A stretch of DNA of 64,000 bases from Flavobacteriaceae bacterium CRH (GTDB lineage: Bacteria > Bacteroidota > Bacteroidia > Flavobacteriales > Flavobacteriaceae): positions 173,633-237,632 of the forward strand of contig LMAJ01000008.1 in NCBI GenBank assembly GCA_001507425.1, given 5' to 3'. The position numbers were made by a program, and so were the translations under genes. Position 1 is the stretch's first letter, and every line of letters starts with the position of its first letter. Positions 37,031 through 45,074 of this stretch are shown here, one piece after another. The notes under the pieces are model-generated. The model made no database searches, was not told the DNA's origin, and saw only the letters and a program-made list of their open reading frames with translations.

Positions 37031-38161
37031 ATGTCAACAAAAATACAACTCAACACCATTGAAGAAGCTATAGAAGATATTCGTCAAGGTAAGGTTATCA
37101 TTGTAGTCGATGATGAAGATCGTGAGAACGAAGGTGATTTTTTGGCTGCTGCCGAAAAAGTAACTCCTGAAATGATCAATTTTATGGCTACACACGGACG
37201 TGGATTGATTTGCGCTCCATTAACCGAAAGTCGTTGTAAAGAATTGGATTTAAGACCAATGGTTACGAATAATACAGATCATATGGAAACTGCGTTTACG
37301 GTTTCTGTAGATTTAAAGGGACACGGAGTAACCACAGGAATTTCTGCAGCAGACAGATATAAGACAGTATTAGCATTAACAGATCCAAATATAAAGCCAC
37401 ACGAGCTTGCAAGACCCGGGCATATTTTTCCGTTGGTAGCTAAACAAGGTGGTGTTTTGAGAAGAACAGGACATACAGAAGCTGCTATTGATTTTGCAAG
37501 ATTGGCAGGTTTTAAATCGGCTGGTGTTATTTGCGAAATATTAAATGAAGACGGAACAATGTCGCGTTTGCCTGAACTTGTAGAGGTAGCGAAGAAATTT
37601 AATTTGAAATTAGTTTCAATCGAAGATTTAGTTGCTTACAGAATGCAGCACGATAGCTTAATCATTAAAAAAGAAGATTTCGATATCGAAACCCGATTTG
37701 GGACTTTTAGATTAAGAGCTTACGAGCAAACTACTAACAAACAAATTCATATCGCTTTAACAAAAGGAACCTGGAATCTTGGAGAAGCGATATTAACGAG
37801 AATTCACTCTTCTCAAGTAAATAATGATTTGTTGGGAACATTGACAAACAATGCTGAACAGCAGTTAGACGATATGTTTAAAGTGATTAATGAAAACGGA
37901 AAAGGTGCTGTTATTTTTATTAATCAGGATATGCAGGCTGTTAATTTATTAAGCAGGATTTCGGAGCTTAAAACGTTGCAGGCCGAAGGAACAATGAAAG
38001 CACCAAAAGTGATCATTGACAGCAAAGATTACGGAATTGGTGCTCAAATTTTGCACGATATTGATATTTCTAAAATTCGACTTGTTTCGAATACCGAGCA
38101 AACAAAGCGTGTTGGAATGATTGGGTACGGATTGGAGATTACGGAATACGTTAGCTACTAA
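37031..38161 (+). CDS. ribB: DHBP synthase with degenerate GTP cyclohydrolase II domain
   Basis: 376 aa. The N-terminal domain (1-205) has all DHBP synthase motifs: [48 protein letters not shown] and [14 protein letters not shown]. It makes 3,4-dihydroxy-2-butanone 4-phosphate from ribulose 5-phosphate for riboflavin. The C-terminal domain (about 218-376) has the RibA fold, but the zinc-site region that in active enzymes reads HSECLTGD..CDC is [23 protein letters not shown]. All three zinc cysteines are missing, so GTP cyclohydrolase II activity is unlikely. Confidence 0.92.
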   Translation: MSTKIQLNTIEEAIEDIRQGKVIIVVDDEDRENEGDFLAAAEKVTPEMINFMATHGRGLICAPLTESRCKELDLRPMVTNNTDHMETAFTVSVDLKGHGVTTGISAADRYKTVLALTDPNIKPHELARPGHIFPLVAKQGGVLRRTGHTEAAIDFARLAGFKSAGVICEILNEDGTMSRLPELVEVAKKFNLKLVSIEDLVAYRMQHDSLIIKKEDFDIETRFGTFRLRAYEQTTNKQIHIALTKGTWNLGEAILTRIHSSQVNNDLLGTLTNNAEQQLDDMFKVINENGKGAVIFINQDMQAVNLLSRISELKTLQAEGTMKAPKVIIDSKDYGIGAQILHDIDISKIRLVSNTEQTKRVGMIGYGLEITEYVSY

Positions 38162-38164
38162 TTT

Positions 38165-38554
38165 ATGGGAACAATAGAAGAAAGAATTATAAAATCTGAG
38201 ACGCGTATTTTTAAAGCGGTTTTTCCGAGTACAACAAATCATTACGATACTTTGTTTGGAGGAACTGCGCTTCATCTAATGGATGAAGTGGCTTTTATTT
38301 GTGCTACACGATTCAGTAGAAAAAAAGTAGTCACAATTTCAACAGGTCAAATTGACTTTAAAAAAGCAATTCCGGCTGGTACATTAATTGAATTAGTCGC
38401 CAAAGTTGATAGTGTTGGAAGAACGAGTTGTAAAATTCACGTTGATATTTTCATGGAACAAATGTATTCTGAGCTTCGCGAAAGTGTTGTCGCAGGAACA
38501 TTTTCGTTTGTTGCTGTCGATGAAAATAAGAAACCAGTACCTATTTTAGACTAA
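38165..38554 (+). CDS. Acyl-CoA thioesterase (hotdog fold, YciA-like)
   Basis: 129 aa. Hotdog-fold signature NHYDTLFGGTALHLMDEVAF (Asp/Asn catalytic region), then TGQIDFKKAIPAGTLIELVAKV. Hydrolyses acyl-CoA. Starts 3 bp after ribB. Last gene of the tpx-to-thioesterase run. Confidence 0.88.
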   Translation: MGTIEERIIKSETRIFKAVFPSTTNHYDTLFGGTALHLMDEVAFICATRFSRKKVVTISTGQIDFKKAIPAGTLIELVAKVDSVGRTSCKIHVDIFMEQMYSELRESVVAGTFSFVAVDENKKPVPILD

Positions 38555-38663
38555 TCATGTTATTTAACACTAAAATATCCTTTTAGTAAATACTGGTAAT
38601 TAGACACTTGAAAATTAAGTTAAAAAAAACGCTTAAAAAGTTTTTATAATCGGAAAAGCGTAC

Positions 38664-38671
38664 TATATTTG
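38664..38671 (+). promoter_or_regulatory. -7 promoter element of tRNA-Ser
   Basis: TATATTTG fits TAnnTTTG and lies 32 bp before the tRNA 5' end. The -33 region is AT-rich without a clear TTTG. Confidence 0.5.
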
Positions 38672-38703
38672 CACTCGCAATCAGAAAATGATTGCGACAT
38701 ACT

Positions 38704-38788
38704 GGAGAAATGGCAGAGCGGTCGAATGCGGCAGTCTTGAAAACTGTTGACTGTAACAGGTCCGGGGGTTCGAATCCCTCTTTCTCCG
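38704..38788 (+). tRNA. tRNA-Ser (TGA anticodon)
   Basis: 85 nt. Acceptor GGAGAAA (38704-38710) pairs with TTTCTCC (38781-38787), discriminator G. Anticodon loop CTTGAAA with TGA at 38738-38740, between cagt and actg. A class II long variable arm (gttgactgtaacaggtc) and the T-arm GGGGGTTCGAATCCCTC are intact. A tyrosine integrase gene starts 290 bp downstream, so the 3' end probably serves as attachment site. Confidence 0.97.
38761..38788 (+). other. Probable integration (attL) site at the tRNA-Ser 3' end
   Basis: The T-arm and acceptor 3' strand of tRNA-Ser border an integrase-led accessory region. A second copy of the tRNA 3' end (attR) was not found up to 64000, so the other end is presumably outside the window. 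Inferred from position and the known preference of integrases for tRNA 3' ends. Confidence 0.5.
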
Positions 38789-38854
38789 CGAAGGCCCGAA
38801 AACAAAGGAAAAATAAGATTTTCAAAGTTTTCAAAAATGGCCAAAAAGAGCGGT

Positions 38855-38886
38855 AAACCCTGCAAATTCAACGATTTGCAGGGTTT
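38855..38886 (+). terminator. Rho-independent terminator after tRNA-Ser
   Basis: aaaccctgcaaat (38855-38867) pairs perfectly with atttgcagggttt (38874-38886), followed by T6. Confidence 0.88.
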
Positions 38887-38932
38887 TTTCTTTTATACCG
38901 CTTTTCAATATTTATAAAATCGAACAAAAACT

Positions 38933-38980
38933 TTGTGGCGCATTCGTGGCGCATTTTTAAAGCTCAAAGTTGCGCCACAA
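38933..38980. repeat. 'tgtggcgca' direct/inverted repeats upstream of the integrase
   Basis: ttgtggcgca (38933-38942), gtggcgca (38946-38953) and the inverted copy tgcgccacaa (38971-38980). Positioned between the tRNA att site and the integrase gene, as integrase or excisionase arm-type sites would be. Confidence 0.45.
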
Positions 38981-39079
38981 AATTTCATCTTAAGTCCCGA
39001 TACCAAAGGGGTTAAGCACGTTTACATCTTGTTTAAATGAGGTTATAATTCTACATTTACTAATCTAATAAGTTGAATT

Positions 39080-40393
39080 ATGCTAGAGAACAGCTTTGGG
39101 TTGATTTTCTTTTTGAAAGCACCCCGACACAATGAGAGTAACATTAGAAGTGTCTATTTCAGGATAACCGTTGACGGAATCCCGAAAGAAGCATCCACCA
39201 GACGCCAGTGGGATACTGAGCGCTGGAACAAGAAAACCGAAAGAGCAACAGGCACAAAAGAAGATGCCAAGTCGCTGAACTTTTTTCTGGATTCCCTCAC
39301 TGCGAAAATCCATGAAATCAAATCCGAAATTATGTACACCGGAAAACCCATAACTTCCCAAAAGATTATGGATCATGTAATGGGAAGAATAACTCCCAGA
39401 GCAAGGGTGCTGGAAGAATTTCAAAAACACAATGATGAAATGAAAGCCCTGATTGGTAACGGATATACAGAAGCCACACTCGAGAGATTCAATATTACTA
39501 AAAATCACGTAACGGCTTTCATAAAATTCAAATACAATACTAATGATTTTGAATTTGCTGATTTAAATTTTGAATTCATAAAAGACTTTGAGTTCTATCT
39601 TCGTACCGTAAGAAAATGCGCAAATAATACCACACTTAAATATATTTCCAATTTCAAGAAAATTGTAATACGAGCCATAGACAAAGAAATCATTATCAAA
39701 GATCCATTTAAGAATTTCAAAGGGAAGAAAACTAAAATTGTAAAGAAGCCTATATCTGCAAAAGAATTAGCTGAACTGGAAAAACACGAATTTTCAACGG
39801 AAAGACTCAATACCGTGCGTGATATTTTTGTTTTCCAGTGCTACACGGGACTTGCTTATATTGATGCTTTTCAGCTCCAGAAAGCTGACATAAAGGATGG
39901 TGTTGACGGAAATCAGTGGATTTTATCTGAAAGACAGAAAACAAATTCTACGGCAAGAATCCCGCTTCTTCCAAAGGCTATCAAAATTCTTGAGAAATAC
40001 AAAGATCATCCGGTTTGCATTAAACGCGGAACTGTGCTGCCGGTTTCTTCTAATCAGAAAATGAATGAATACCTTAAAGAAATTGCTACATTATGCGGTT
40101 TTCCATTCACGCTCAATACACATATGGCACGCAGAACTTTTGGAAGTACAGTAACATTAAACAATAATGTCCCAATCAATGTGGTAAAGGAAATGCTCGG
40201 ACATTCATCAGTTAAACAGACGGAATCTTACGCAATCACGGAACAAGCTACCATAGGCCGGGAAATGACGCTGCTGAATAAAAAATTAAATCCTGAGAAA
40301 ATTGAAATGTCACAGGAAGATCTAACGGCACTAATCAGACTGGAGAATGAATTAGAATTAATTAAAGAGAAATATAAGATACCATCCTCTTAG
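39080..40393 (+). CDS. Tyrosine recombinase / integrase, IntDOT-like
   Basis: 437 aa. N-terminal arm-binding domain (about 1-90), a SAM-like core-binding domain (105-210) and a catalytic domain. Catalytic residues visible: H348 and R351 (THMARRTFG), H375 (EMLGHSSV), nucleophile Y384 (TESYAI). The usual Arg I position is Ala (A259 in CYTGLAYID). Loss of Arg I at this place is known for IntDOT of CTnDOT, where Ser replaces it, and places the protein in the Bacteroidota ICE integrase group. Directly downstream of tRNA-Ser. Confidence 0.93.
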   Translation: MLENSFGLIFFLKAPRHNESNIRSVYFRITVDGIPKEASTRRQWDTERWNKKTERATGTKEDAKSLNFFLDSLTAKIHEIKSEIMYTGKPITSQKIMDHVMGRITPRARVLEEFQKHNDEMKALIGNGYTEATLERFNITKNHVTAFIKFKYNTNDFEFADLNFEFIKDFEFYLRTVRKCANNTTLKYISNFKKIVIRAIDKEIIIKDPFKNFKGKKTKIVKKPISAKELAELEKHEFSTERLNTVRDIFVFQCYTGLAYIDAFQLQKADIKDGVDGNQWILSERQKTNSTARIPLLPKAIKILEKYKDHPVCIKRGTVLPVSSNQKMNEYLKEIATLCGFPFTLNTHMARRTFGSTVTLNNNVPINVVKEMLGHSSVKQTESYAITEQATIGREMTLLNKKLNPEKIEMSQEDLTALIRLENELELIKEKYKIPSS

Positions 40394-40437
40394 AATATAA
40401 TCTCCAAAATAATTTGATATAAAACAAAGAGGTTATC

Positions 40438-40755
40438 TCATAATTGAGATAACCTCTCTTGATATAATTCAACTTCACTTTTATAACCAGGATGATAAGA
40501 AGGCATATACTTAATATAGCCCAAATCCTGAAGCTGTTTAAAATATTTATGATAAGTGGGAAGTGTATTAATATGTGACAATAACATGAGCTTATGACGG
40601 CTGACTTTAATTCTCTGCCTCTCTCCCTGCCTATAGCCCAAAGTTAAAATAGCATTTAAAATAGCCAAATGCCATACGTTGAGCTGCCTATCTTCCATAT
40701 AAATAGATAGGCAATTTATGACTTGGTGTTCGGTTATATTATTAATTTGACTCAT
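40438..40755 (-). CDS. Hypothetical ICE-associated protein (winged-helix-like)
   Basis: 105 aa, basic; helical with a possible winged-helix element (RHKLMLLSHINTLPTYHKYFKQLQDLGYIKY). The start overlaps the HTH gene stop by 14 bp. Proteins of this size are often next to integrases in Bacteroidota elements; no function known. Confidence 0.65.
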   Translation of the reverse strand: MSQINNITEHQVINCLSIYMEDRQLNVWHLAILNAILTLGYRQGERQRIKVSRHKLMLLSHINTLPTYHKYFKQLQDLGYIKYMPSYHPGYKSEVELYQERLSQL

Positions 40756-41017
40756 CTTTGAAAAGTTTTATCAGATCTTCCTTATTGTAGTAGTACGAGC
40801 CGAGAACCTTTTTAAATCGGACTTTCTGTGTCATTCTTAGATTTTGAACCGAACCTGCAGAAATATCAAGCAGCTTTCTGACAGCTTTACTTTTTAGCCA
40901 TTCAGACTGTGACGATTCGTTTTTTTCATTATTATTCTCTTGAATTATAGTTCGCATGCTATCCAATAATAACAAACCAAACTGTCGTAAATCTTCTTTA
41001 GTTAAAATTTCTCCCAT
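40742..41017 (-). CDS. Helix-turn-helix (HTH_17, excisionase-like) protein
   Basis: 91 aa. The C-terminal half (about 40-88) is a MerR-like HTH_17: WLKSKAVRKLLDISAGSVQNLR, then FKKVLGSYYYNKEDLIKLF. Such proteins act as excisionases or regulators of Bacteroidota ICEs. Overlaps the 105-aa gene downstream. Confidence 0.82.
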   Translation of the reverse strand: MGEILTKEDLRQFGLLLLDSMRTIIQENNNEKNESSQSEWLKSKAVRKLLDISAGSVQNLRMTQKVRFKKVLGSYYYNKEDLIKLFKDESN

Positions 41018-41298
41018 AACACTATATATATCGTTTTGATTTCTTGTTTTTATGTAAAAAAAACTTTATCAGCCAATTGATATAGCTAAAATAATGTAAT
41101 AACAAACAATTAATCTATCCAGTATCCTGAATGGAGTTTTTTGGCTTCTATTGGCTGTTACGTTTTACTTTAATTGACTATCCCTTTGTTACAACGCCAA
41201 AATAGAATTTAAACTATGATATTACATTTGCTTTTTCTTTTCGATGAAATATAATAACTGCATTTGGCATAATTAAAAAACAACAAACATTCGAAGTT

Positions 41299-41730
41299 CT
41301 ATTTTTTGAGATAGTTTATTTCAAATTCTTGTGTGAGCTCTATAATCTTTTTCGACAAAACAGCTAATTCGATTGTCTGCTTTTCCAATTTGTAAAGGTG
41401 TGCAGAAGCTTGTTTTTCGGAAAAATTACGGTAGAAAATCTTCACTAGCTGATTGTAATTTACACCAACAGCCCTAAACTGGCCATATAAAGTAGTCAGG
41501 CGCATATAGTAATCCATCGCTGCTTTATCAATCTTAACTGTTTTAATCACTTTTTGAAAAACACACACTTTAATAAAGTGCGCCATTACATGCATACCTG
41601 ATGTTTCAAAAAGAGTTAGAAAGCGGGCATTTTCTACTTCATTAAGACTGATGGAATAACGGTGGATCGCAGGATCTTTTTTAGGGTGTCTTCCTCCTTT
41701 ATGGGGATTCCTTTTTTCTTGAATTTCCAT
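41299..41730 (-). CDS. mobA: MobA-like mobilization accessory protein
   Basis: 143 aa. Ribbon-helix-helix-type relaxosome accessory protein as found in Bacteroidota ICEs. The N-terminus KGGRHPKKDPAIHRYSISLN, then VKIDKAAMDYYMRLTTLYGQFRAVGVNYNQLVKI and a Leu-rich C-terminal helix are highly typical. In related elements the relaxase gene (mobB) follows directly, but here the next 280 bp have no gene. It probably binds an oriT upstream of it (42.1-42.7 kb). Confidence 0.87.
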   Translation of the reverse strand: MEIQEKRNPHKGGRHPKKDPAIHRYSISLNEVENARFLTLFETSGMHVMAHFIKVCVFQKVIKTVKIDKAAMDYYMRLTTLYGQFRAVGVNYNQLVKIFYRNFSEKQASAHLYKLEKQTIELAVLSKKIIELTQEFEINYLKK

Positions 41731-42179
41731 GACTCTAATTTTTAATAATTATTTAATACCGAATATATTCTATAATCATTATCAATACTGAAATGTGGAA
41801 GTATTTTGCGGTATTTGGCATATTATTTCTTTATCCAGATGTTATCTGCGGTCAAGTAAATACACTACATAATACACCAGAATTCACACTATCGCTAGAT
41901 TAATACTGCGTATAAAATTCAATTATACATTAGAGTCTTTTTACCTGATATTTTCCCTTAAAAAAAATAAAAAAAGAAAACAAAGTTATGATGGGCTTTC
42001 AGTCTGGCAAAAAGACTTCGGCATAATGCCTTGCTCGTAACCTCACAAGACACCCTTCGGGATTTATTCCGATTCCTTTTGGCCTGTCTGCATCCCGTCC
42101 TTTGAGATTGATTTCTTTTTCTTTTTTCCTTTTTTCTGTCTCTTTTGGAAAAATATCTTTTTTCTTATTGGTAATAATG

Positions 42180-42400
42180 CACTGCCTGAGCACATGCTGA
42201 CCTATATGAATACTTGCAGGCTTGGTTGCGTGACTGCTTGCAGGCTTGCAGGCTTGCAGGCAGGAATGAGCCCCTGCATACATGCATACATGCACACTTA
42301 AATACATGATTGAGTGGATACCTTCCCACTTGAATACTAAAATACTTGAATGCCTGCACGCTTGAATGCTTGAATACAAGAATATCTGAGGACTTGTCTA
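42180..42400. repeat. Iteron-like low-complexity repeats upstream of mobA
   Basis: Tandem 'cttgcagg' (42238-42262), 'catacatg' (42278-42294) and 'cttgaatgc/cttgaatac' words (about 42330-42380). Frames across it translate to repetitive Cys/Lys-rich peptides and are not genes. Similar repeat tracts precede mob operons in Bacteroidota ICEs, in my recollection. Confidence 0.55.
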
Positions 42401-42527
42401 CCTATTATACCTAAATAATTATATAAGTTCATTATAACCATATCTAAGCCAGCTTTATTAAAATCTTACTTGTATTCATACAGTACTTATAGTTCTCAAA
42501 TAAAGTACATATAACCTATTATAATAA

Positions 42528-42548
42528 AAAAGGGCATTAAGCCCTTTT
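42528..42548 (+). terminator. Small intrinsic terminator-like hairpin
   Basis: aaaagggc (42528-42535), loop attaa, gccctttt (42541-42548). No obvious upstream gene on either side; may bound a transcript from the repeat region. Confidence 0.55.
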
Positions 42549-42570
42549 AAATAAAACCATTCCTTAAAAA

Positions 42571-42660
42571 GTTGTCACCAGACAACGGCAAGTTGTGTTT
42601 TGAGATGCTTGAAATGAATTCTGCATCTCAAAACCACTTGCCCTGCCGGGGGCTGGAAAA
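42571..42660. other. oriT-like palindromic region
   Basis: Three nested or adjacent inverted repeats: gttgtc/gacaac (42571-42586); ggcaagt (42587-42593) with acttgcc (42636-42642); ttttgagatgc (42598-42608) with gcatctcaaaa (42623-42633). A GC-rich ccctgccgggggctgg follows. This pattern about 0.85 kb upstream of mobA is what a relaxase nick region would look like. It sits in a gene-free stretch from 41731 to 43137. Confidence 0.45.
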
Positions 42661-43137
42661 CACCTCCGAAGTCGGCGTTTATTAGTTATATCCATAGTTT
42701 TCATCTTCCGGATTTCTTTTTTTATAAGTTCATTATTCACTTAGTTATAAAATTTGAACATACTTTCAGATTCTCAATATCTGATATTCAATAAAACTAT
42801 TTATAGGCTTCTAATATTATAAATAAGCACTTTTTTTTTCCAGCAATTAGTCTGGAATTTGCCAGCCTTTTATTTACGTTTAGATTTTAGAAGAGTGTAA
42901 AATTGATCGCTTTTGATAAATTTTCGGATTGTTTTTCGTAATAATTAGTCGGAGTAATTCATATCATTATATACCTATTAAAACTGATAAACCGAGGGTG
43001 ATTAAAGAGAAAACCTTATAGATTGTCAATTATAGTATGAATTTAATCCCTTATTGACAAGTCGTTATTCCAAATCGACAACAGTATAACAAATTAATTT
43101 ACAGAACTTTACATTGTAAATTTTTAATTACATCGCC

Positions 43138-44658
43138 ATGAAATTTTGCCCACAGCATAAGTATATTTTTATAGAAGTAATTTCCTTTCTATATATCCTG
43201 TTATTTGTGTATGCGGCAATAAGTAAATTGCTCGACTTTGAAAATTTTCAGGTTCAATTAGGACAGTCACCGCTGGTTAGTTCCTTTGCAGGAATTGTAT
43301 CATGGGTTGTACCAATTATAGAACTGCTGATTGCTGGATTACTGCTGTTTTCTTCAACGCGGTTCTTGGCGCTGTGGGCTGCATTCAGCTTAATGACCAT
43401 TTTTACCGCATACATTTTCATTATTTTAAATTACAGTCCATTTGTTCCATGTTCCTGTGGAGGAATTTTAGAAAAAATGGGATGGCAGGAGCATTTTATT
43501 TTTAATTTTGTTTTCATGATCCTGGCCGCAGCAGGTATTCTGATACTGGCCGGTATGGTGCCAAAAGTGCATCTTATTTCAAAACCTGCTGCACTGGCCA
43601 GTGCCTTTTCTGTGACTACATTATTTAGCATTGGTCTTGTTGCTTTGCTCTTTATACTATCAGAAGACATAATTCATCACCGCAATAATTTTGTACGGAG
43701 ATTTCCCAAACACCCGACTACTGGCAAAAAAACAATCCTGCTTCCACACGCAGCCTATTATATTGCCGGTTATGACAAAGGACAGATTTATTTAGGCAAT
43801 CGGGCTGAACCGCTGGCAGTGACTATTTTTGATACGAGACTTGTTGAAAAAAAGACAACTCATATCAATCTTCCAAAGTATAATTTTCCTTATACTGTAC
43901 CGCGTCTTGCTATAAAGACCCCCTATTTTTATTTTAGTGATGGAAGTGTGCCCTGCGTTTTAATTGGAGATACCATTAATTGGAAAGCAGAGCTTATGAT
44001 GTATGGAAAAGCATATTTTTCTATACTAAAGCCAATTGATAATAAAAAAGCAGTTATCAGGGCCATAGATTCTAAAACAAAAAACAATACGCTGGGACTC
44101 TTTACTTTTAATAACAATACAGCATTAAAACTTAACGGCGGGCTGCTGCAGAAACAGGTAGACGGTGTATTTGATACTGACGGATCATTGCTTTATAATT
44201 CCCAGCTGGATAAAATAATTTATACGTATGCCTACAGAAATGAATTTCTGATAATTGATTCTAAGATTGGAAGTCATACTTCCGGGCATACCATTGATAC
44301 GACTTCGCAAGCGCAGGTTTCGGTAGCCAGTATTAAATCAAAAAACATCAAGACTCTGGCCAGACAGCCTAAACTGGTGAATAAACTGACTGCGTCCTTT
44401 GGCAATTATCTTTTTGTCAATGCGGCTCTCATTGGAAAATACGAACCTGAAATTATGTGGAAACAGGCTTCTATAATAGATGTATATAATCTCAAGGAAA
44501 ACACCTATGCATTTAGTTTTTATGTTTACAATATAGAGGGACGGACAATGGATGAATTTGTGGTTTTAAACGACAGGATTGTTTCGCTCAATGGAAGACA
44601 TCTCACAATTGAAAAATTAAAAACCAATTATTACAAGCCTTTTTACCCATCAAGATAA
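43138..44658 (+). CDS. MauE/DoxX-like redox membrane protein fused to a large extracytoplasmic domain
   Basis: 506 aa. Residues 1-180 form a MauE-like four-to-five-helix membrane domain: YAAISKLLDFENFQVQLG in the first helix pair, and C105-S-C107-G-G in the NYSPFVPCSCGG motif. This motif is typical of MauE/DoxX redox-associated proteins that shuttle electrons for periplasmic disulfide chemistry. Residues 190-506 are beta-rich, of unknown fold (propeller-like by eye), and would face the periplasm. Followed 95 bp later by a cysteine-containing DUF6520 peptide gene, a recurring pairing in Bacteroidota as I recall. Confidence 0.78.
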   Translation: MKFCPQHKYIFIEVISFLYILLFVYAAISKLLDFENFQVQLGQSPLVSSFAGIVSWVVPIIELLIAGLLLFSSTRFLALWAAFSLMTIFTAYIFIILNYSPFVPCSCGGILEKMGWQEHFIFNFVFMILAAAGILILAGMVPKVHLISKPAALASAFSVTTLFSIGLVALLFILSEDIIHHRNNFVRRFPKHPTTGKKTILLPHAAYYIAGYDKGQIYLGNRAEPLAVTIFDTRLVEKKTTHINLPKYNFPYTVPRLAIKTPYFYFSDGSVPCVLIGDTINWKAELMMYGKAYFSILKPIDNKKAVIRAIDSKTKNNTLGLFTFNNNTALKLNGGLLQKQVDGVFDTDGSLLYNSQLDKIIYTYAYRNEFLIIDSKIGSHTSGHTIDTTSQAQVSVASIKSKNIKTLARQPKLVNKLTASFGNYLFVNAALIGKYEPEIMWKQASIIDVYNLKENTYAFSFYVYNIEGRTMDEFVVLNDRIVSLNGRHLTIEKLKTNYYKPFYPSR

Positions 44659-44752
44659 GATCAGCATTTATGCTTTTAAAATACACTGTACAGTCCAGGG
44701 GAAGGTCGAAAACCTGAAAAAGAGTAGACCGTTAACATTAAATTTTAATATT

Positions 44753-45022
44753 ATGAATACTAAAGTTTTAAGACCAGCGCTTTCACTATCAGCAATCGCA
44801 TTTGCTGTATTTGGGGCCTTTGCATTTTCATCTGTGCCTGAAAAAGGTAAACTGATAAATGTTTATGGACATAATCCCTTAGAGGATTGTGATGTTACAA
44901 CAGTACAATGCAGCACAGTGGATAATCCTAATGTTTGTAGAGTTAGTTCTGGAGGACAACAATTGTTCGACATGAGCAGTCCGACTCAATGTAATGTTGA
45001 GTTATACAGAAAAATCAATTAA
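44753..45022 (+). CDS. DUF6520-like four-cysteine secreted peptide
   Basis: 89 aa. N-terminal signal (SLSAIAFAVFGAFAFSS), then a short mature part with four Cys spaced as DCDVTTVQC...NVCRV...TQCNVELY. This is the DUF6520 layout. Small secreted cysteine proteins of this kind pair with MauE genes; their function is unknown. Two disulfides are plausible. Has its own terminator at 45035-45062. Confidence 0.75.
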   Translation: MNTKVLRPALSLSAIAFAVFGAFAFSSVPEKGKLINVYGHNPLEDCDVTTVQCSTVDNPNVCRVSSGGQQLFDMSSPTQCNVELYRKIN

Positions 45023-45034
45023 TCTAATTTTAAA

Positions 45035-45062
45035 AAAGCAGGAGTTTTTTATCTCCTGCTTT
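45035..45062. terminator. Bidirectional terminator
   Basis: aaagcaggag (45035-45044) pairs perfectly with ctcctgcttt (45053-45062), with A-rich and T-rich flanks. Lies between the convergent DUF6520 and S9 peptidase genes. Confidence 0.87.
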
Positions 45063-45074
45063 ATTTATTTGGTT

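Noticed and set aside
38583..38871. Minus-strand ORFs over the tRNA gene
   Set aside because: Antisense to tRNA-Ser and its terminator.
41999..42379. 126-aa and 64-aa ORFs across the repeat tract
   Set aside because: Cys/His-rich peptide comes from tandem 8-9-nt words; the DNA is iteron-like, not a gene.
42180..42400. CRISPR array
   Set aside because: Repeat units are 8-10 nt, directly adjacent and without unique spacers; no cas genes in the window.
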